This document shows positions 49,863 through 58,912 of a DNA stretch of 64,000 nucleotides, piece after piece (the first letter of the stretch is position 1; each line of letters starts with the position of its first letter). The notes beneath the pieces are model-generated. The model worked only from the letters and a program-made list of their open reading frames with translations, was not told the origin of the DNA and did no database searches. Source of the stretch: Paracoccus onubensis. GTDB taxonomy: Bacteria; Pseudomonadota; Alphaproteobacteria; Rhodobacterales; Rhodobacteraceae. Location: contig NZ_QZCG01000008.1 of assembly GCF_003591515.1 (NCBI RefSeq), forward strand, positions 62,001 to 126,000, in the 5' to 3' direction. A program made the position numbers and the translations under genes.

Positions 49863-50492
49863 TTAATCGGTTCTGTATCCTGCGGCGTTGAAGAAGTTGT
49901 AGCATTCTTCGTCGGTGAAGAGGTCACACACATGGCCGACAGCCTGCCAAAGCTCATCATATGTCCGAGCGGCCGCTTTCCTGATCAGCGCCTTGAGTTT
50001 TGAGAACGCCATTTCAATGGGGTTCAGATCGGGGCTGTAGGGCGGCAGGAACAGGAACCACGCACCGATGTCCTGCATGGCGCGGGCAGCACCGGGACTT
50101 TTGTGACTGGACAGGTTGTCGAGGATTACGACGTCGCCCTCGCGCAGCGTCGGCACCAGTTGGGTTTCTACATAGAGGTGGAACATCTCGCTGTTCATCG
50201 CCCCGGAGATCACCCACGGCGCGTCCAGCCGGTCATGCCGCAGGGCACCGATAAAGGTCTGGGTTCGCCAGTGCCCGAATGGGGCGTGATCGACCAGGCG
50301 CTGTCCGCGCGGCGCCCAACCGGTGGTCTTGGCCATGTTGGTCTTCACCGAGGTTTCGTCGATGAAGGCCAGTCTTTCCAGATGCCTGGCCATGAAGGGC
50401 TGGCGCCTGGCGATCCAGATGCGGCGCAGGTCGGCCACATCCTGGCGCTTCTGTTCAAGCGCCTGAAGGTCTTTTTTTGTGTGACAGCCCAA
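49863..50492 (-). CDS. IS630 transposase ORF B (catalytic DDE domain)
   Basis: About 205 residues of the DDE domain: Asp in AFIDETSVKTNM, Asp in VVILDNLSSHKS and Glu in YSPDLNPIEMAF, a full D-D-E triad. It has no own good start; the frame opens with TTG 12 codons before the slippery tract. It should be made as a fusion with ORF A through a change of frame at the seven A's (minus strand, 50478-50472). Relative to ORF A this frame is +1. Intact and probably active. Confidence 0.9.
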   Translation of the reverse strand: MGCHTKKDLQALEQKRQDVADLRRIWIARRQPFMARHLERLAFIDETSVKTNMAKTTGWAPRGQRLVDHAPFGHWRTQTFIGALRHDRLDAPWVISGAMNSEMFHLYVETQLVPTLREGDVVILDNLSSHKSPGAARAMQDIGAWFLFLPPYSPDLNPIEMAFSKLKALIRKAAARTYDELWQAVGHVCDLFTDEECYNFFNAAGYRTD

Positions 50493-50817
50493 GCCTGAGC
50501 AGCAGCCGGCCGACCGAGGAGCGATGCACTGTCAGCCCATGTTCCGCGCCCAGCTCTGCCGTCAACTCGTCGATCGTCAGATCGGGCTGCGCCGCAATCC
50601 GGTCGCGCACCCAATCCTTGACGTCGCTCAGCTTGCCGCGCCCGGGATTGCCCTGCGGCTTCGGCGCAAGCGCCCCGGTCTCGCGCTTGAGCCGCACCAT
50701 GTCGTTGACGAACTTGATCGAAACGCAAAGCCGCCGGGCCGTTTCGGTATGCGTGTTTCCCTGCTCGACGAGTGCAACGGCGCGGTCCCGGAGCTCAATA
50801 GGATGCGGTCTGCCCAT
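50455..50817 (-). CDS. IS630 transposase ORF A (DNA-binding domain)
   Basis: A 120-residue helix-turn-helix protein. HPIELRDRAVALVEQGNTHTETARR and the later GLTVHRSSVGRLLLRLGLSHKKR show the two paired-like DNA-binding motifs that recognise the inverted repeats. The frame ends soon after the A7 tract that leads into ORF B. Overlap with ORF B is 38 bp. Confidence 0.88.
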   Translation of the reverse strand: MGRPHPIELRDRAVALVEQGNTHTETARRLCVSIKFVNDMVRLKRETGALAPKPQGNPGRGKLSDVKDWVRDRIAAQPDLTIDELTAELGAEHGLTVHRSSVGRLLLRLGLSHKKRPSGA

Positions 50818-51155
50818 CTCTGACCCCCATATCTGCCTCGACGGCAGGGAATCACAGATAGAACGCCATGGAAATCCCGAATCCGATCAGGACCGACACG
50901 CTCTAAGCAGGCAAGGGCTTGAAACGTCATCTCGAAAATGCGCGTCCGAACCGTCCGGAAACACCGCTTGCAGAACCAATCGGCGGCAGCCTAAACTCGA
51001 ACAGAATCCGAAACAGAACCCCCGTTCCCAGACAGCCTATGCGTTCCGGAAAACTCTGATGACGGACAGTTCCGACCGCCCCTGCATCCTGATCCGACGA
51101 GACAGGAAGTCGGCGCAGGCTTCACCGCCTCCCAGCCCTTGCCAGGAAAAGCACC

Positions 51156-52076
51156 ATGCGCATCGATCGACGAAACGACCTGGACCTGCGTCTTGTAGAG
51201 TCATTCGTTGCGGTTATGGAGCGGGGGACGACGCCGGCGGCCGCCGAATATCTGGGACTGTCGCAATCCGCGGTCTGGAATGCGATCCGAAGCTTTGAAG
51301 CCCAGCTTGGCGTCACGCTTTTCCAGCGCCGGGGGCGGCGGTTGGAGCCAACGGACGAGGGAAGGCTGATCTATGATGATCTTCGGCCACTGATCGGAGT
51401 TCTTGATGATCTTTCGAAACGTCTGCATGCGCTCAAGCACAGGAAACGCGGGCGAATTCGGATCTTCGCGAGTCCGCCGATGGGGCATGCCGTGCTGCCG
51501 CCGGCATTGCTGCGTGCCGTCGCCGGTTGCGAGGGTCTGGATGTCGAAGTCACCGTTCAGGAGCCCGAAAGGGTCAGGCATTCGGTCGAACTCGGCCTCG
51601 CGGATCTGGGGCTGGCGATGGGTCAGCTGGAGAATCCGGGTGTCCAAACCAGACGATTGGGCGAAGCCGAACTTGTCGCCATCCTGCCACGGGACCACCT
51701 GCTGACCATGCGGGCCGTGCTGGGGCCTTCGGATCTGGCTAAATATCCGGTGATCGGTATCGGGCCGGTTCTGTCCACTCTGGTCGTCGGCGCTTTCGCC
51801 CAACAGGGCATCCGCTATGAGCCGCGGCTTGAAACGGCTCAGGCGCAGACCGCCTGTGCGATGGTCAATGCTGGACTGGGCGTTGCGGTGGTCGATCCAT
51901 ATACGGCAACCCTGTCCGCCGGCCTTGGCATCGTCACCCGCAAATTCGCGCCGGTCACGCGGGTCGCCGCGATTGCCATGTTACCCGAAGCCGCCGAACC
52001 GAATGAGATGATGAGCCTGCTGCTTGAACATCTTGCCGCGACCGTCGCCGAAATGGAGCCGGTCGGCTGGGGCTGA
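51156..52076 (+). CDS. LysR-family transcriptional regulator
   Basis: A 306-residue LysR protein. The helix-turn-helix is TTPAAAEYLGLSQSAVWNAIRSFEAQLGVTLFQR in two parts, with SQSAVWNAI as recognition helix. The effector domain shows RIRIFASPPMGHAVLPP and ADLGLAMG. AGGAAAAG precedes the ATG. It lies upstream of the amidohydrolase/Dpp operon in the same direction, as the other LysR gene does for the M20/Dpp operon. Likely regulator of that operon; ligand unknown. Confidence 0.89.
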   Translation: MRIDRRNDLDLRLVESFVAVMERGTTPAAAEYLGLSQSAVWNAIRSFEAQLGVTLFQRRGRRLEPTDEGRLIYDDLRPLIGVLDDLSKRLHALKHRKRGRIRIFASPPMGHAVLPPALLRAVAGCEGLDVEVTVQEPERVRHSVELGLADLGLAMGQLENPGVQTRRLGEAELVAILPRDHLLTMRAVLGPSDLAKYPVIGIGPVLSTLVVGAFAQQGIRYEPRLETAQAQTACAMVNAGLGVAVVDPYTATLSAGLGIVTRKFAPVTRVAAIAMLPEAAEPNEMMSLLLEHLAATVAEMEPVGWG

Positions 52077-52316
52077 AGACATCATGAAATCTTCTTAAAA
52101 ATTATCAAATCTTAATAATAATTCATAAGCTCATGCACAAGGATGAGACAGCGATCGGATCGCTGCAGGATAACATAATATATTTCAATAAATTAAAAGT
52201 TTATTGCTTAATATTTTAGCTGCGTCGCAGCAAGGCTCTGGTTTTCGTTGACGGATCAGCGGCGCCCCCGCGTATCATGGACCCATACAAATAACATGAT
52301 CGGATCGGAGGGCGGA
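52077..52316. promoter_or_regulatory. AT-rich promoter region of the amidohydrolase operon
   Basis: 240 bp without a gene. From about 52085 to 52220 the DNA is mostly A and T, unlike all neighbours. It holds two small perfect hairpins, AGCGATC/GATCGCT (52150-52164) and GCTGCG/CGCAGC (52219-52231). LysR boxes and the promoter should be here. Confidence 0.6.
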
Positions 52317-52358
52317 ATGAACCCGGCAACCACGGTGATCCAGCGGTGCGTCTCATGA
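52317..52358 (+). CDS. 13-residue leader ORF upstream of the amidohydrolase
   Basis: ATG at 52317 with a strong GGAGGGCGGA just before it encodes MNPATTVIQRCVS and stops at TGA 52356-52358, which overlaps the amidohydrolase ATG (ATGA). The amidohydrolase itself has no good ribosome binding site, so ribosomes finishing the leader would re-initiate. Its real function (coupling or attenuation) is inference. Confidence 0.55.
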   Translation: MNPATTVIQRCVS

Positions 52359-53983
52359 GTGATCACGCTGATTTTCTGCTCATGAATGGCAGGATCTGGA
52401 AGGGCTTGGGACTTGGATTCGCAGAGGCGCTGGCCTGCAGGCAAGGAAAGGTTCTTGCGACGGGCACGGATGCCGAAATCATGGCGCTTGGCGGGCCGGA
52501 TACGCGCGTTATCGATCTGAACGGGCGATTGGCGACTCCGGGGCTGAACGACGCGCATCTGCATCTGCACATGTATGGGCTGGCCATGGCCGAGGTCGAT
52601 TTGCGTCCCAAATCCGCGCCTACGCTGACGGCCCTGCTTGATGCGCTGCGGACCAAAGCGGCCGACACGCCGAAAGGGGAATGGATCACCGGCCGCGGTT
52701 ACGATCATTTCAAGCTGGAGACCGGCCGCCATCCTTACCGCGAAGAGCTGGACGAGGCTTGTCCCGATCACCCGGTCTATATCGTGCGCACCTGCGGGCA
52801 TCTGGCCGTCGCCAACAGCGCGGCGCTTGAGCTGGCGGGCATTACCGACGACACGCCGTCTCCGGAAGGCGGGCTGATCGAACGGCAGAATGGCCGGCTG
52901 ACCGGTCTGCTGGCTGAAACCGGACGCGGGGCGGTCACCGCCGTGCTGCCCGAACTTACCGTCGAGATGCTGATCGACGCCATCGAACGCGGCGGCAGGG
53001 ACCTGCTGTCTTACGGCATCACCTCTTGCATGGAGGCCGCTATCGGCATCCGTGAGGGCTGGCCCGAGATGGAGGCCTATCTGGCCGCGAAACAGCAGGA
53101 ACGGCTGCCGTTGCGCGTCTATGGCTGCATCATGGGCGACAAGACGCGCTCGATTCTGGAAAAGGCGACCGAAGCGGGCATGATCACCGGTACGGGTGAC
53201 GAGATGTTCCGCCACGGACCGGTCAAGATCTTTACCGATGGCAGCGCGGGCGGGCGCACCGCGGCGATGACCTGGCCCTATCTTGGCGGCGATCCCGAGG
53301 ACAAGGGGCTGCTTTGCATCCCGGATCAGGCAGAGCTGACCGGCATGGTCGTGGCGGCCCATCGGGCGGGCTACCAGATGGCCATTCATGCCATCGGCGA
53401 TGCCGCGATCGATCAGGTGCTGGAGGCCTATGAGGCGGCTCTGGCCGATATGCCGGTTGCCGACCGCCGTCATCGGATCGAACATTGCGGATGGCTGCGC
53501 CCCGATCAGATGCAGCGGATGATCGACATGCATATCATCCCGGTGCCTCAGCCGTCATTCCTCTATTGGTTTGGCGATCTCTACTGCACCGTGGCGGAAC
53601 AGGAGCGGGTCGAGGCGTCGCATCCGATGCGGACCTGGATCGAGGCGGGGCTGAACCCATCGGCTTCGACCGATTGCCCGGTGACCGAGGTCGACCCGAT
53701 GCCGGTGATCTACAACATGGTCACGCGCAAGACCTCGAACGGCACGGTTCTGGGCCCCGAACACCGGCTGAGCATGGAAGAGGCGCTGCATGCCTATACC
53801 GGTGCCTCTGCCTATGCCTCGCATGAAGAGACGATAAAGGGGCGGCTGGAACCCGGTCAGCTTGGCGATATCGCGGTGTGGGAGCGCGATCTCTTCACGA
53901 TCGATCCCGATCAGATCACCGCAACGCGCTGCGATATGACGATCCTTGGCGGGCGGGTCGTTCACGAGCGGGAAGGACAATGA
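52355..53983 (+). CDS. Amidohydrolase family 3 protein, YtcJ-like
   Basis: A 542-residue metal-dependent amidohydrolase. LATPGLNDAHLHLHMYG gives the H-x-H motif; GPVKIFTDGSAGGRTAA, MAIHAIGDAAIDQVL, HRIEHCGWL and ASTDCPV (Asp) complete the barrel site. The family hydrolyses cyclic amides, N-acyl groups and similar bonds. The start at 52355 overlaps the leader ORF stop; the track to 52346 would use GTG. It overlaps the DppB-like start by 4 bp (ATGA). Being in front of a Dpp-type importer, it likely acts on the imported compound in the cytoplasm. Confidence 0.88.
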   Translation: MSDHADFLLMNGRIWKGLGLGFAEALACRQGKVLATGTDAEIMALGGPDTRVIDLNGRLATPGLNDAHLHLHMYGLAMAEVDLRPKSAPTLTALLDALRTKAADTPKGEWITGRGYDHFKLETGRHPYREELDEACPDHPVYIVRTCGHLAVANSAALELAGITDDTPSPEGGLIERQNGRLTGLLAETGRGAVTAVLPELTVEMLIDAIERGGRDLLSYGITSCMEAAIGIREGWPEMEAYLAAKQQERLPLRVYGCIMGDKTRSILEKATEAGMITGTGDEMFRHGPVKIFTDGSAGGRTAAMTWPYLGGDPEDKGLLCIPDQAELTGMVVAAHRAGYQMAIHAIGDAAIDQVLEAYEAALADMPVADRRHRIEHCGWLRPDQMQRMIDMHIIPVPQPSFLYWFGDLYCTVAEQERVEASHPMRTWIEAGLNPSASTDCPVTEVDPMPVIYNMVTRKTSNGTVLGPEHRLSMEEALHAYTGASAYASHEETIKGRLEPGQLGDIAVWERDLFTIDPDQITATRCDMTILGGRVVHEREGQ

Positions 53984-54921
53984 TCGAAACGATCCTCAAC
54001 CGGATACTGGTATCCATCCCGGTTCTGTTCGGCGTGCTGTTCCTTGGTTTCGCCCTCGTTCAGCTTGCCCCCGGCGATCCCGCGCGGGTGCAGGCCGGGC
54101 CAACCGCGCCACCCGAGGTGGTCGAACAGATCAGGGCGGAAATGGGGCTCGATCAACCGGTGATCGTGCAATTCGGCAAATATATGGAGCGGCTCGCGCA
54201 TGGTGATCTGGGCCGTTCGCTGATCTCGAACAAATCCGTCACAAGCGAGCTTGCCGCGGCAATCGTTCCGACGATCGAGCTGATGGTGGCCAGTCTGTTC
54301 TGGTCGATCCCGCTTGGTATCGCGATGGGAACGCTGGCGGCGGTCTGGCGCGGCTCGCTTTTCGACCGTTTCATCATGGCGATTTCGGTTGCGGGCGTAT
54401 CTCTGCCGATCTTCTTCATCTGCCTGATCCTGATCCAGTTCCTGGGTGTCAAATTTCCACTCTTTCCGTTTATCGGGCGGGGCGGGCCGCTTTGGACGAT
54501 GGAAGGGCTGCGCCATATCGCATTGCCCGCATTGTCGCTTGGGTTGATCTTTATCGGGCCGGTGTCGCGCATGACCCGCTCTTCGGTGCTCGAGGTGCTG
54601 CGGCTGGACCATGTTCGCACCGCCCGTGCAAAGGGGCTGCCCGAAAGGCAGGTCATCCTGCGCCACGGGCTTCGCAACGCCTTGATCCCCGTCGTCACGC
54701 TGGTCGGCTTGCAGATCGGTTATCTTCTGGGCGGCGCGGTCGTGACCGAAACGATCTTTTCCTATCCCGGCATCGGCAGGCTTGCCGTGGGCGCAATCCT
54801 GTCATCGGATTTCCCTTTGACGCAGGGCACCATCCTTGCCCTGGCAGTGGGGTTCATCCTCGTCAACCTCATCGTCGACATTCTCTATACCCAGCTTGAT
54901 CCGAGGGCGCAGAAAACATGA
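53980..54921 (+). CDS. Peptide-type ABC transporter permease DppB-like (second operon)
   Basis: A 313-residue permease with six transmembrane segments. N-terminus IETILNRILVSIPVLFGVLF and EAA loop LDHVRTARAKGLPERQVILR are typical of DppB, as is the end ILYTQLDPRAQ. ATGA overlaps on both sides couple it to the amidohydrolase and the DppC-like gene. Confidence 0.94.
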   Translation: MIETILNRILVSIPVLFGVLFLGFALVQLAPGDPARVQAGPTAPPEVVEQIRAEMGLDQPVIVQFGKYMERLAHGDLGRSLISNKSVTSELAAAIVPTIELMVASLFWSIPLGIAMGTLAAVWRGSLFDRFIMAISVAGVSLPIFFICLILIQFLGVKFPLFPFIGRGGPLWTMEGLRHIALPALSLGLIFIGPVSRMTRSSVLEVLRLDHVRTARAKGLPERQVILRHGLRNALIPVVTLVGLQIGYLLGGAVVTETIFSYPGIGRLAVGAILSSDFPLTQGTILALAVGFILVNLIVDILYTQLDPRAQKT

Positions 54922-55820
54922 CCGCAACCGGGACAGAAGGCGGCGACCAGACGATCCTGCCCGAAGCGCCAGCCCCGCGCCGCGCGTGGTGGCGGGCATT
55001 GCTGCGCGATCGTGCGGCGGCCCCCGCCATGCTGTTGCTTGCCGCGATCGTGCTGGCGGCGATCCTGGCACCGTGGATCGCACCCCATGATCCCAGCGCG
55101 AATTCGCGGGCGGTCATGCAGCCCCCCGCATGGACAGAACGCGGAACATGGGAATATCTGCTGGGGACCGACAGTCAGGGACGCGATATCCTGTCGCGCG
55201 TCCTTTACGGAACACGGCTGACATTGCTGATCGGCCTCGTGGCGGTCGGGATCGGCGGCATCATCGGTTCGGCTCTCGGTTTGTTGTCCGCGATGTATCG
55301 CCGGATCGACCCGTGGATCATGCGGCTCAACGACATGATGCTGTCATTTCCCGCGATTCTGCTGGGGCTTGCGCTGGTTGCAGTGGCGGGGACCGGGGTC
55401 CTGCCGGTTATCGTCGCGCTTGGTATCGCATCGATCCCGGATTGCGCGCGGATTGCCAGATCCATCGGCATCGGCGTGATGGGACAGGAATATATCGAGG
55501 CCGGACGCGCCGTCGGCCTGTCGGATCTGGCGATTTTCCGGCGTTACCTGCTGCGCAACTCGATCTCTTCGATCATGATCTTTCTCAGCCTGCGTTTCGG
55601 GCAGATCATCCTGATCGGCGCGGCGCTGAGCTTTCTGGGGCTTGGGGCACAGGCGCCTGCCTCGGAGCTGGGGATGATGGCGGCGCAGGGGCGCGACACG
55701 CTGCTGTTCGCGCCGCATATCGCCACGATCCCCTCGGTTGTGATCTTCGTTATCGTGCTATGCGCGAATATCACCGGCGATGCATTGCGCGATGTTCTGG
55801 ACCCTCGCCTTCAAACATAA
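54918..55820 (+). CDS. Peptide-type ABC transporter permease DppC-like (second operon)
   Basis: A 300-residue permease. LGTDSQGRDILSRVLYGTR is the DppC signature and QEYIEAGRAVGLSDLAIFRR the EAA loop. A proline- and arginine-rich N-terminal tail (residues 1-35) precedes the first helix. It pairs with the DppB-like subunit and is followed after 18 bp by the binding protein. Confidence 0.94.
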   Translation: MTATGTEGGDQTILPEAPAPRRAWWRALLRDRAAAPAMLLLAAIVLAAILAPWIAPHDPSANSRAVMQPPAWTERGTWEYLLGTDSQGRDILSRVLYGTRLTLLIGLVAVGIGGIIGSALGLLSAMYRRIDPWIMRLNDMMLSFPAILLGLALVAVAGTGVLPVIVALGIASIPDCARIARSIGIGVMGQEYIEAGRAVGLSDLAIFRRYLLRNSISSIMIFLSLRFGQIILIGAALSFLGLGAQAPASELGMMAAQGRDTLLFAPHIATIPSVVIFVIVLCANITGDALRDVLDPRLQT

Positions 55821-55838
55821 ACAACAGGGAAGCCCATC

Positions 55839-57410
55839 ATGAAGAAATCATTGCTTTACGGAGCCATCGCGCTGGCGTTGGCGCTGCCGGCCTCTGCGCA
55901 GGAGATCAACATCGTGCGCGAAGTGGACAGCAACAATTACGATCCGCATAAATCGACCGCACGATCCGCCTCGGAAGTGCTGTTCATGCTGGGCGATACA
56001 TTGGTGTCGCTTGAACCCGACATGAGCACCCTCACCGACGGGCTGGCAAAAGACTGGGAGGTATCGGATGACGGGCTCACCTATACTTTCCATCTGAAAG
56101 ACGGAATCAAGTTCTGCGACGGTCGGGAAATGACCGCCGAGGATGTCGTTTATTCGTTCGAACGCTGGATCGATCCGGAAACGAATTCGCCGGTGGCCTG
56201 GCGCGCGGGCGAGGTCAAGAGCATCACTGCCCCGGATCCCAAAACCGTCAAATACGAGTTGGAGGCGCCGTTCTCCGAATTGTTGTATCAGCTGACGCAA
56301 AGCTTTGCGACGGTGGTCGACAAGAACAATGTCGAGGAACTTGGAGACGATTTCGGGGTAACGGGGTTCAACGGGACCGGCCCTTTCTGCTGGCAGGAAT
56401 GGCTGCCACGCGACCGGCTGACCATGACCCGGCATGAGGAATACAACTGGGGCCCCGGATTCTACGAGAACAAGGGCGCTCCGCATATGGCCGCGATCAC
56501 CTGGCAGATCGTGCCCGAAGGCAATACCCGGACGGTGGCATTGATGACCAATCAAAGCCAGATCACGCAATATATTCCCGCCATCGCCCTGAAGCAGGTG
56601 CAACAGGCCCCGACCCTTGAGATGGTTCGCTCGGACGCGGCATTCTGGACCTATTTCATCGGTTTCAAGATCGACAAGCCGTCGGTCGAGGATCCGGCAG
56701 TGCGCAAGGCGATCAATCTTGCCGTCGATCAGGAGGCACTGGCCCGCGATATCATGTTCGACGAGGTGACCCCCGCTTACAGCTATATTTCCGAGAATGC
56801 CCTCGACTGGGACAAATCTCTGGAAGACAAGCTGCTGCGCTATGATCCGGAAGAGGCGAAAAGGATCCTCGACGAGGCGGGCTGGATGCCTGGATCGGAC
56901 GGGGTTCGCGAAAAGGATGGCGTAAGACTGGCGCCGGTTGCCTATATCCAGGGTGGTTCAACCTGGCAGGGCCTTGCCGAATTCGTACAGGCCGAGCTGC
57001 TGAAAGTCGGGATCGGGATGCAAATCCAGACCTTCGACGCCACCGTCTTCTGGGGCAAGATTTCCACGCAGGAATTCGACATGTTCGGCATGAGCTATCC
57101 CTATATTTCGGCGGGGGACGCCCTGAACCTTTATTTCCTGTCCGGGAACATCCCGACACCGAACCGGATGAACTGGAACGATCCGGAAACCGATGAATGG
57201 CTGGCCGAAGGGCGTCACGCGACCGACGACAATACCCGTGCCGAAGCCTATGCCAAGGTGCTTAACAAGGTGCATGACGCCGCTGTCTGGCTGCCGCTTT
57301 ATCACGAGCCGATGACCATCGTGCAATCCGCGGAACTGGAGACGGTCGTGCCGCATAACATCTATGGCGCGGGTCTCTACAAAGGGCTGGACTTGAAGTT
57401 CCGGGAATAA
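55839..57410 (+). CDS. Peptide-type ABC transporter substrate-binding protein (SBP family 5, second operon)
   Basis: A 523-residue periplasmic protein with a signal peptide of about 20 residues (ends LPASAQE). DGLAKDWEVSDDGLTYTFHL and VVYSFERWID are family motifs. AGGGA lies upstream of the start. It feeds the DppBC-like channel. It is unlike the binding protein at 26547 in detail, so the two Dpp systems should take up different compounds. A strong hairpin follows its stop. Confidence 0.94.
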   Translation: MKKSLLYGAIALALALPASAQEINIVREVDSNNYDPHKSTARSASEVLFMLGDTLVSLEPDMSTLTDGLAKDWEVSDDGLTYTFHLKDGIKFCDGREMTAEDVVYSFERWIDPETNSPVAWRAGEVKSITAPDPKTVKYELEAPFSELLYQLTQSFATVVDKNNVEELGDDFGVTGFNGTGPFCWQEWLPRDRLTMTRHEEYNWGPGFYENKGAPHMAAITWQIVPEGNTRTVALMTNQSQITQYIPAIALKQVQQAPTLEMVRSDAAFWTYFIGFKIDKPSVEDPAVRKAINLAVDQEALARDIMFDEVTPAYSYISENALDWDKSLEDKLLRYDPEEAKRILDEAGWMPGSDGVREKDGVRLAPVAYIQGGSTWQGLAEFVQAELLKVGIGMQIQTFDATVFWGKISTQEFDMFGMSYPYISAGDALNLYFLSGNIPTPNRMNWNDPETDEWLAEGRHATDDNTRAEAYAKVLNKVHDAAVWLPLYHEPMTIVQSAELETVVPHNIYGAGLYKGLDLKFRE

Positions 57411-57417
57411 CGGATCC

Positions 57418-57443
57418 GGCGGGGCGTTGCTGCGCGCCCCGCC
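57418..57443 (+). other. GC hairpin behind the binding protein gene
   Basis: A perfect 9-bp stem GGCGGGGCG/CGCCCCGCC with an 8-nt loop, 8 bp after the stop and 21 bp before the next start. No T-run. Such structures often protect the mRNA of abundant binding proteins from 3' decay and lower the expression of the genes behind. Confidence 0.6.
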
Positions 57444-57463
57444 TCTGACAACAGGAGGCTTGA

Positions 57464-58912
57464 ATGGACAGTGCAGAAGTCACCGTTATCCGGAAGGCGG
57501 ACTGGATTATCGGCTGGGACGGGAAATCGAACCGCCATAATTTCCTTCGCGGGCAGGATGTCGCCTTTGCGGATGACCGGATCTTGCAGGTCGGCGGGCG
57601 CTATGAAGGTCCGGCTACGCGCGAAATCCCCGGCGCGGGGCGGCTTGTCGCTCCGGGGCTGGTGGATATCCATTCGCATCCGCTTTCCGAGCCGCTGAAC
57701 AAGGGTTTCCTGGATGAGCTGGGAAGTCCCGGGCTGTATCAAAGCTCGCTTTACGAATTCATGCCGCTGTTCGGTGCCGATGACGAAGGACGCCTTGCCT
57801 GCACCGAGGTCGCGCTGTCCGAACTGATGCTGTCGGGGGTGACGACGCTGGTCGATCTGTCGGTGCCCTATGATGGCTGGCTTGATTTGCTGTCGCGCTC
57901 GGGTCTGCGGGCTGTGGCGGCGCCGATGTATCGCTCGGCCAGATGGTTCACCAGGGACGGCCATGTCACCGAATACGAATGGGACAAGGCGGGCGGCGAA
58001 GCGGCAATGGCGGCGGCGATGGAGGTCATCGACAGGGCGGCGGCAGATCCCTCGGGTCGCCTGTCAGGCATGATCGCTCCTTCGCAGATCGACACCTGCA
58101 CGCCCGAACTGATCCGCGACAGCCATGCCGAGGCGGTCCGTCGCGGTCTGAAGATGCAGATCCACGCCGCGCAATCGGTTGTCGAGTTTCACGAGATCAC
58201 CAGACGCCACGGCAGGACTCCGATCGAGTGGCTGGACGATCTCGGCGTGCTGGACGATACGACCATCATCGGTCACGGCATCTTTCTGAACGATCATCCC
58301 TGGGTGCATTGGCCTCAGGCGCAGGATCTGGACCGGCTGGCAAGATCGGCCGCGTCGGTCGCCCATTGCCCCACGGTTTTCCAGCGTCGCGGGATCGCCC
58401 TGCGCAGCTTTGGCCGCTATCGCCGCGCCGGTATCCCGATGGGGATCGGCACCGATACCTATCCCCATAACATGCTGGAAGAGATGCGCCATGCATTGAT
58501 CAATTCCCGCCTGATGAGCGGCGATGTCTTCGATCTGCGCACCTCGGATGTCTTTGACGCGGCCACGGTCGGCGGTGCCGCGATCATCGGGCTTGAGGAT
58601 ATCGGGCGGCTGGAGGCCGGAGCCAAGGCGGATCTGCTGATCGCCGATGTGACTCACCCGGCCATGCGGCCTGTCCGCGATCCACTGCGCTCGTTGATTT
58701 ACGTGGCAGGGGAACGGGCGGTGACCGATGTCTTTATCGATGGCCGTCAGGTGGTCGCGGATGGTCAGGTCGCGGCATTCGATCTTCCCGCCGCGCTGGA
58801 CCGGCTGGAAGCTGCCCAGCGCCGGGCGGAAAAGGCGTTTACGTCAAAAGACTATGCCGGCAGGTCACATCTGGCCGCATCACCGTTATCCTACGAGCTT
58901 GCCGATGGCTGA
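57464..58912 (+). CDS. Amidohydrolase (chlorohydrolase/deaminase type)
   Basis: A 482-residue amidohydrolase of the AtzA/TrzN/guanine deaminase branch. Metal-site motifs: VDIHSHPLSEP (H-x-H), LKMQIHAAQ (His), GHGIFLNDHP (His) and GIGTDTYPHN (Asp). ACAGGAGG precedes the start. The enzymes of this branch replace an amino group, or a halide, on a ring or amidine by water. It is the second amidohydrolase of the operon and overlaps the next ATPase gene by 8 bp. Substrate unknown; cytoplasmic. Confidence 0.9.
   Translation: MDSAEVTVIRKADWIIGWDGKSNRHNFLRGQDVAFADDRILQVGGRYEGPATREIPGAGRLVAPGLVDIHSHPLSEPLNKGFLDELGSPGLYQSSLYEFMPLFGADDEGRLACTEVALSELMLSGVTTLVDLSVPYDGWLDLLSRSGLRAVAAPMYRSARWFTRDGHVTEYEWDKAGGEAAMAAAMEVIDRAAADPSGRLSGMIAPSQIDTCTPELIRDSHAEAVRRGLKMQIHAAQSVVEFHEITRRHGRTPIEWLDDLGVLDDTTIIGHGIFLNDHPWVHWPQAQDLDRLARSAASVAHCPTVFQRRGIALRSFGRYRRAGIPMGIGTDTYPHNMLEEMRHALINSRLMSGDVFDLRTSDVFDAATVGGAAIIGLEDIGRLEAGAKADLLIADVTHPAMRPVRDPLRSLIYVAGERAVTDVFIDGRQVVADGQVAAFDLPAALDRLEAAQRRAEKAFTSKDYAGRSHLAASPLSYELADG

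Larger units (their letters stand above)
49850..50903 (-). mobile_element. IS630-family insertion sequence, complete (1054 bp)
   Basis: Ends carry terminal inverted repeats that begin GAGCGTGTCG on both sides and share TCGG at positions 18-21. The element is flanked by TA on both sides (49848-49849 and 50904-50905), the target duplication of this family. It encodes two overlapping frames, with the transposase made by frameshift. Removing the element joins a 16-bp near-tandem repeat (see findings). Confidence 0.92.

Noticed and set aside
49838..50920. The 14-of-16 direct repeat around the IS as a target site duplication
   Set aside because: IS630 elements duplicate only TA, which is present right at both ends; the longer repeat is offset and imperfect.
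50904..51155. Possible gene between the IS and lysR
   Set aside because: Open frames there are Ser/Arg/Pro-rich with no motif; it looks like non-coding DNA.
52256..53533. 425-codon open frame on the minus strand
   Set aside because: It lies fully opposite the YtcJ-like amidohydrolase, has no family motif, no ribosome binding site and Arg/His/Gln-rich composition typical of antisense frames in GC-rich DNA.
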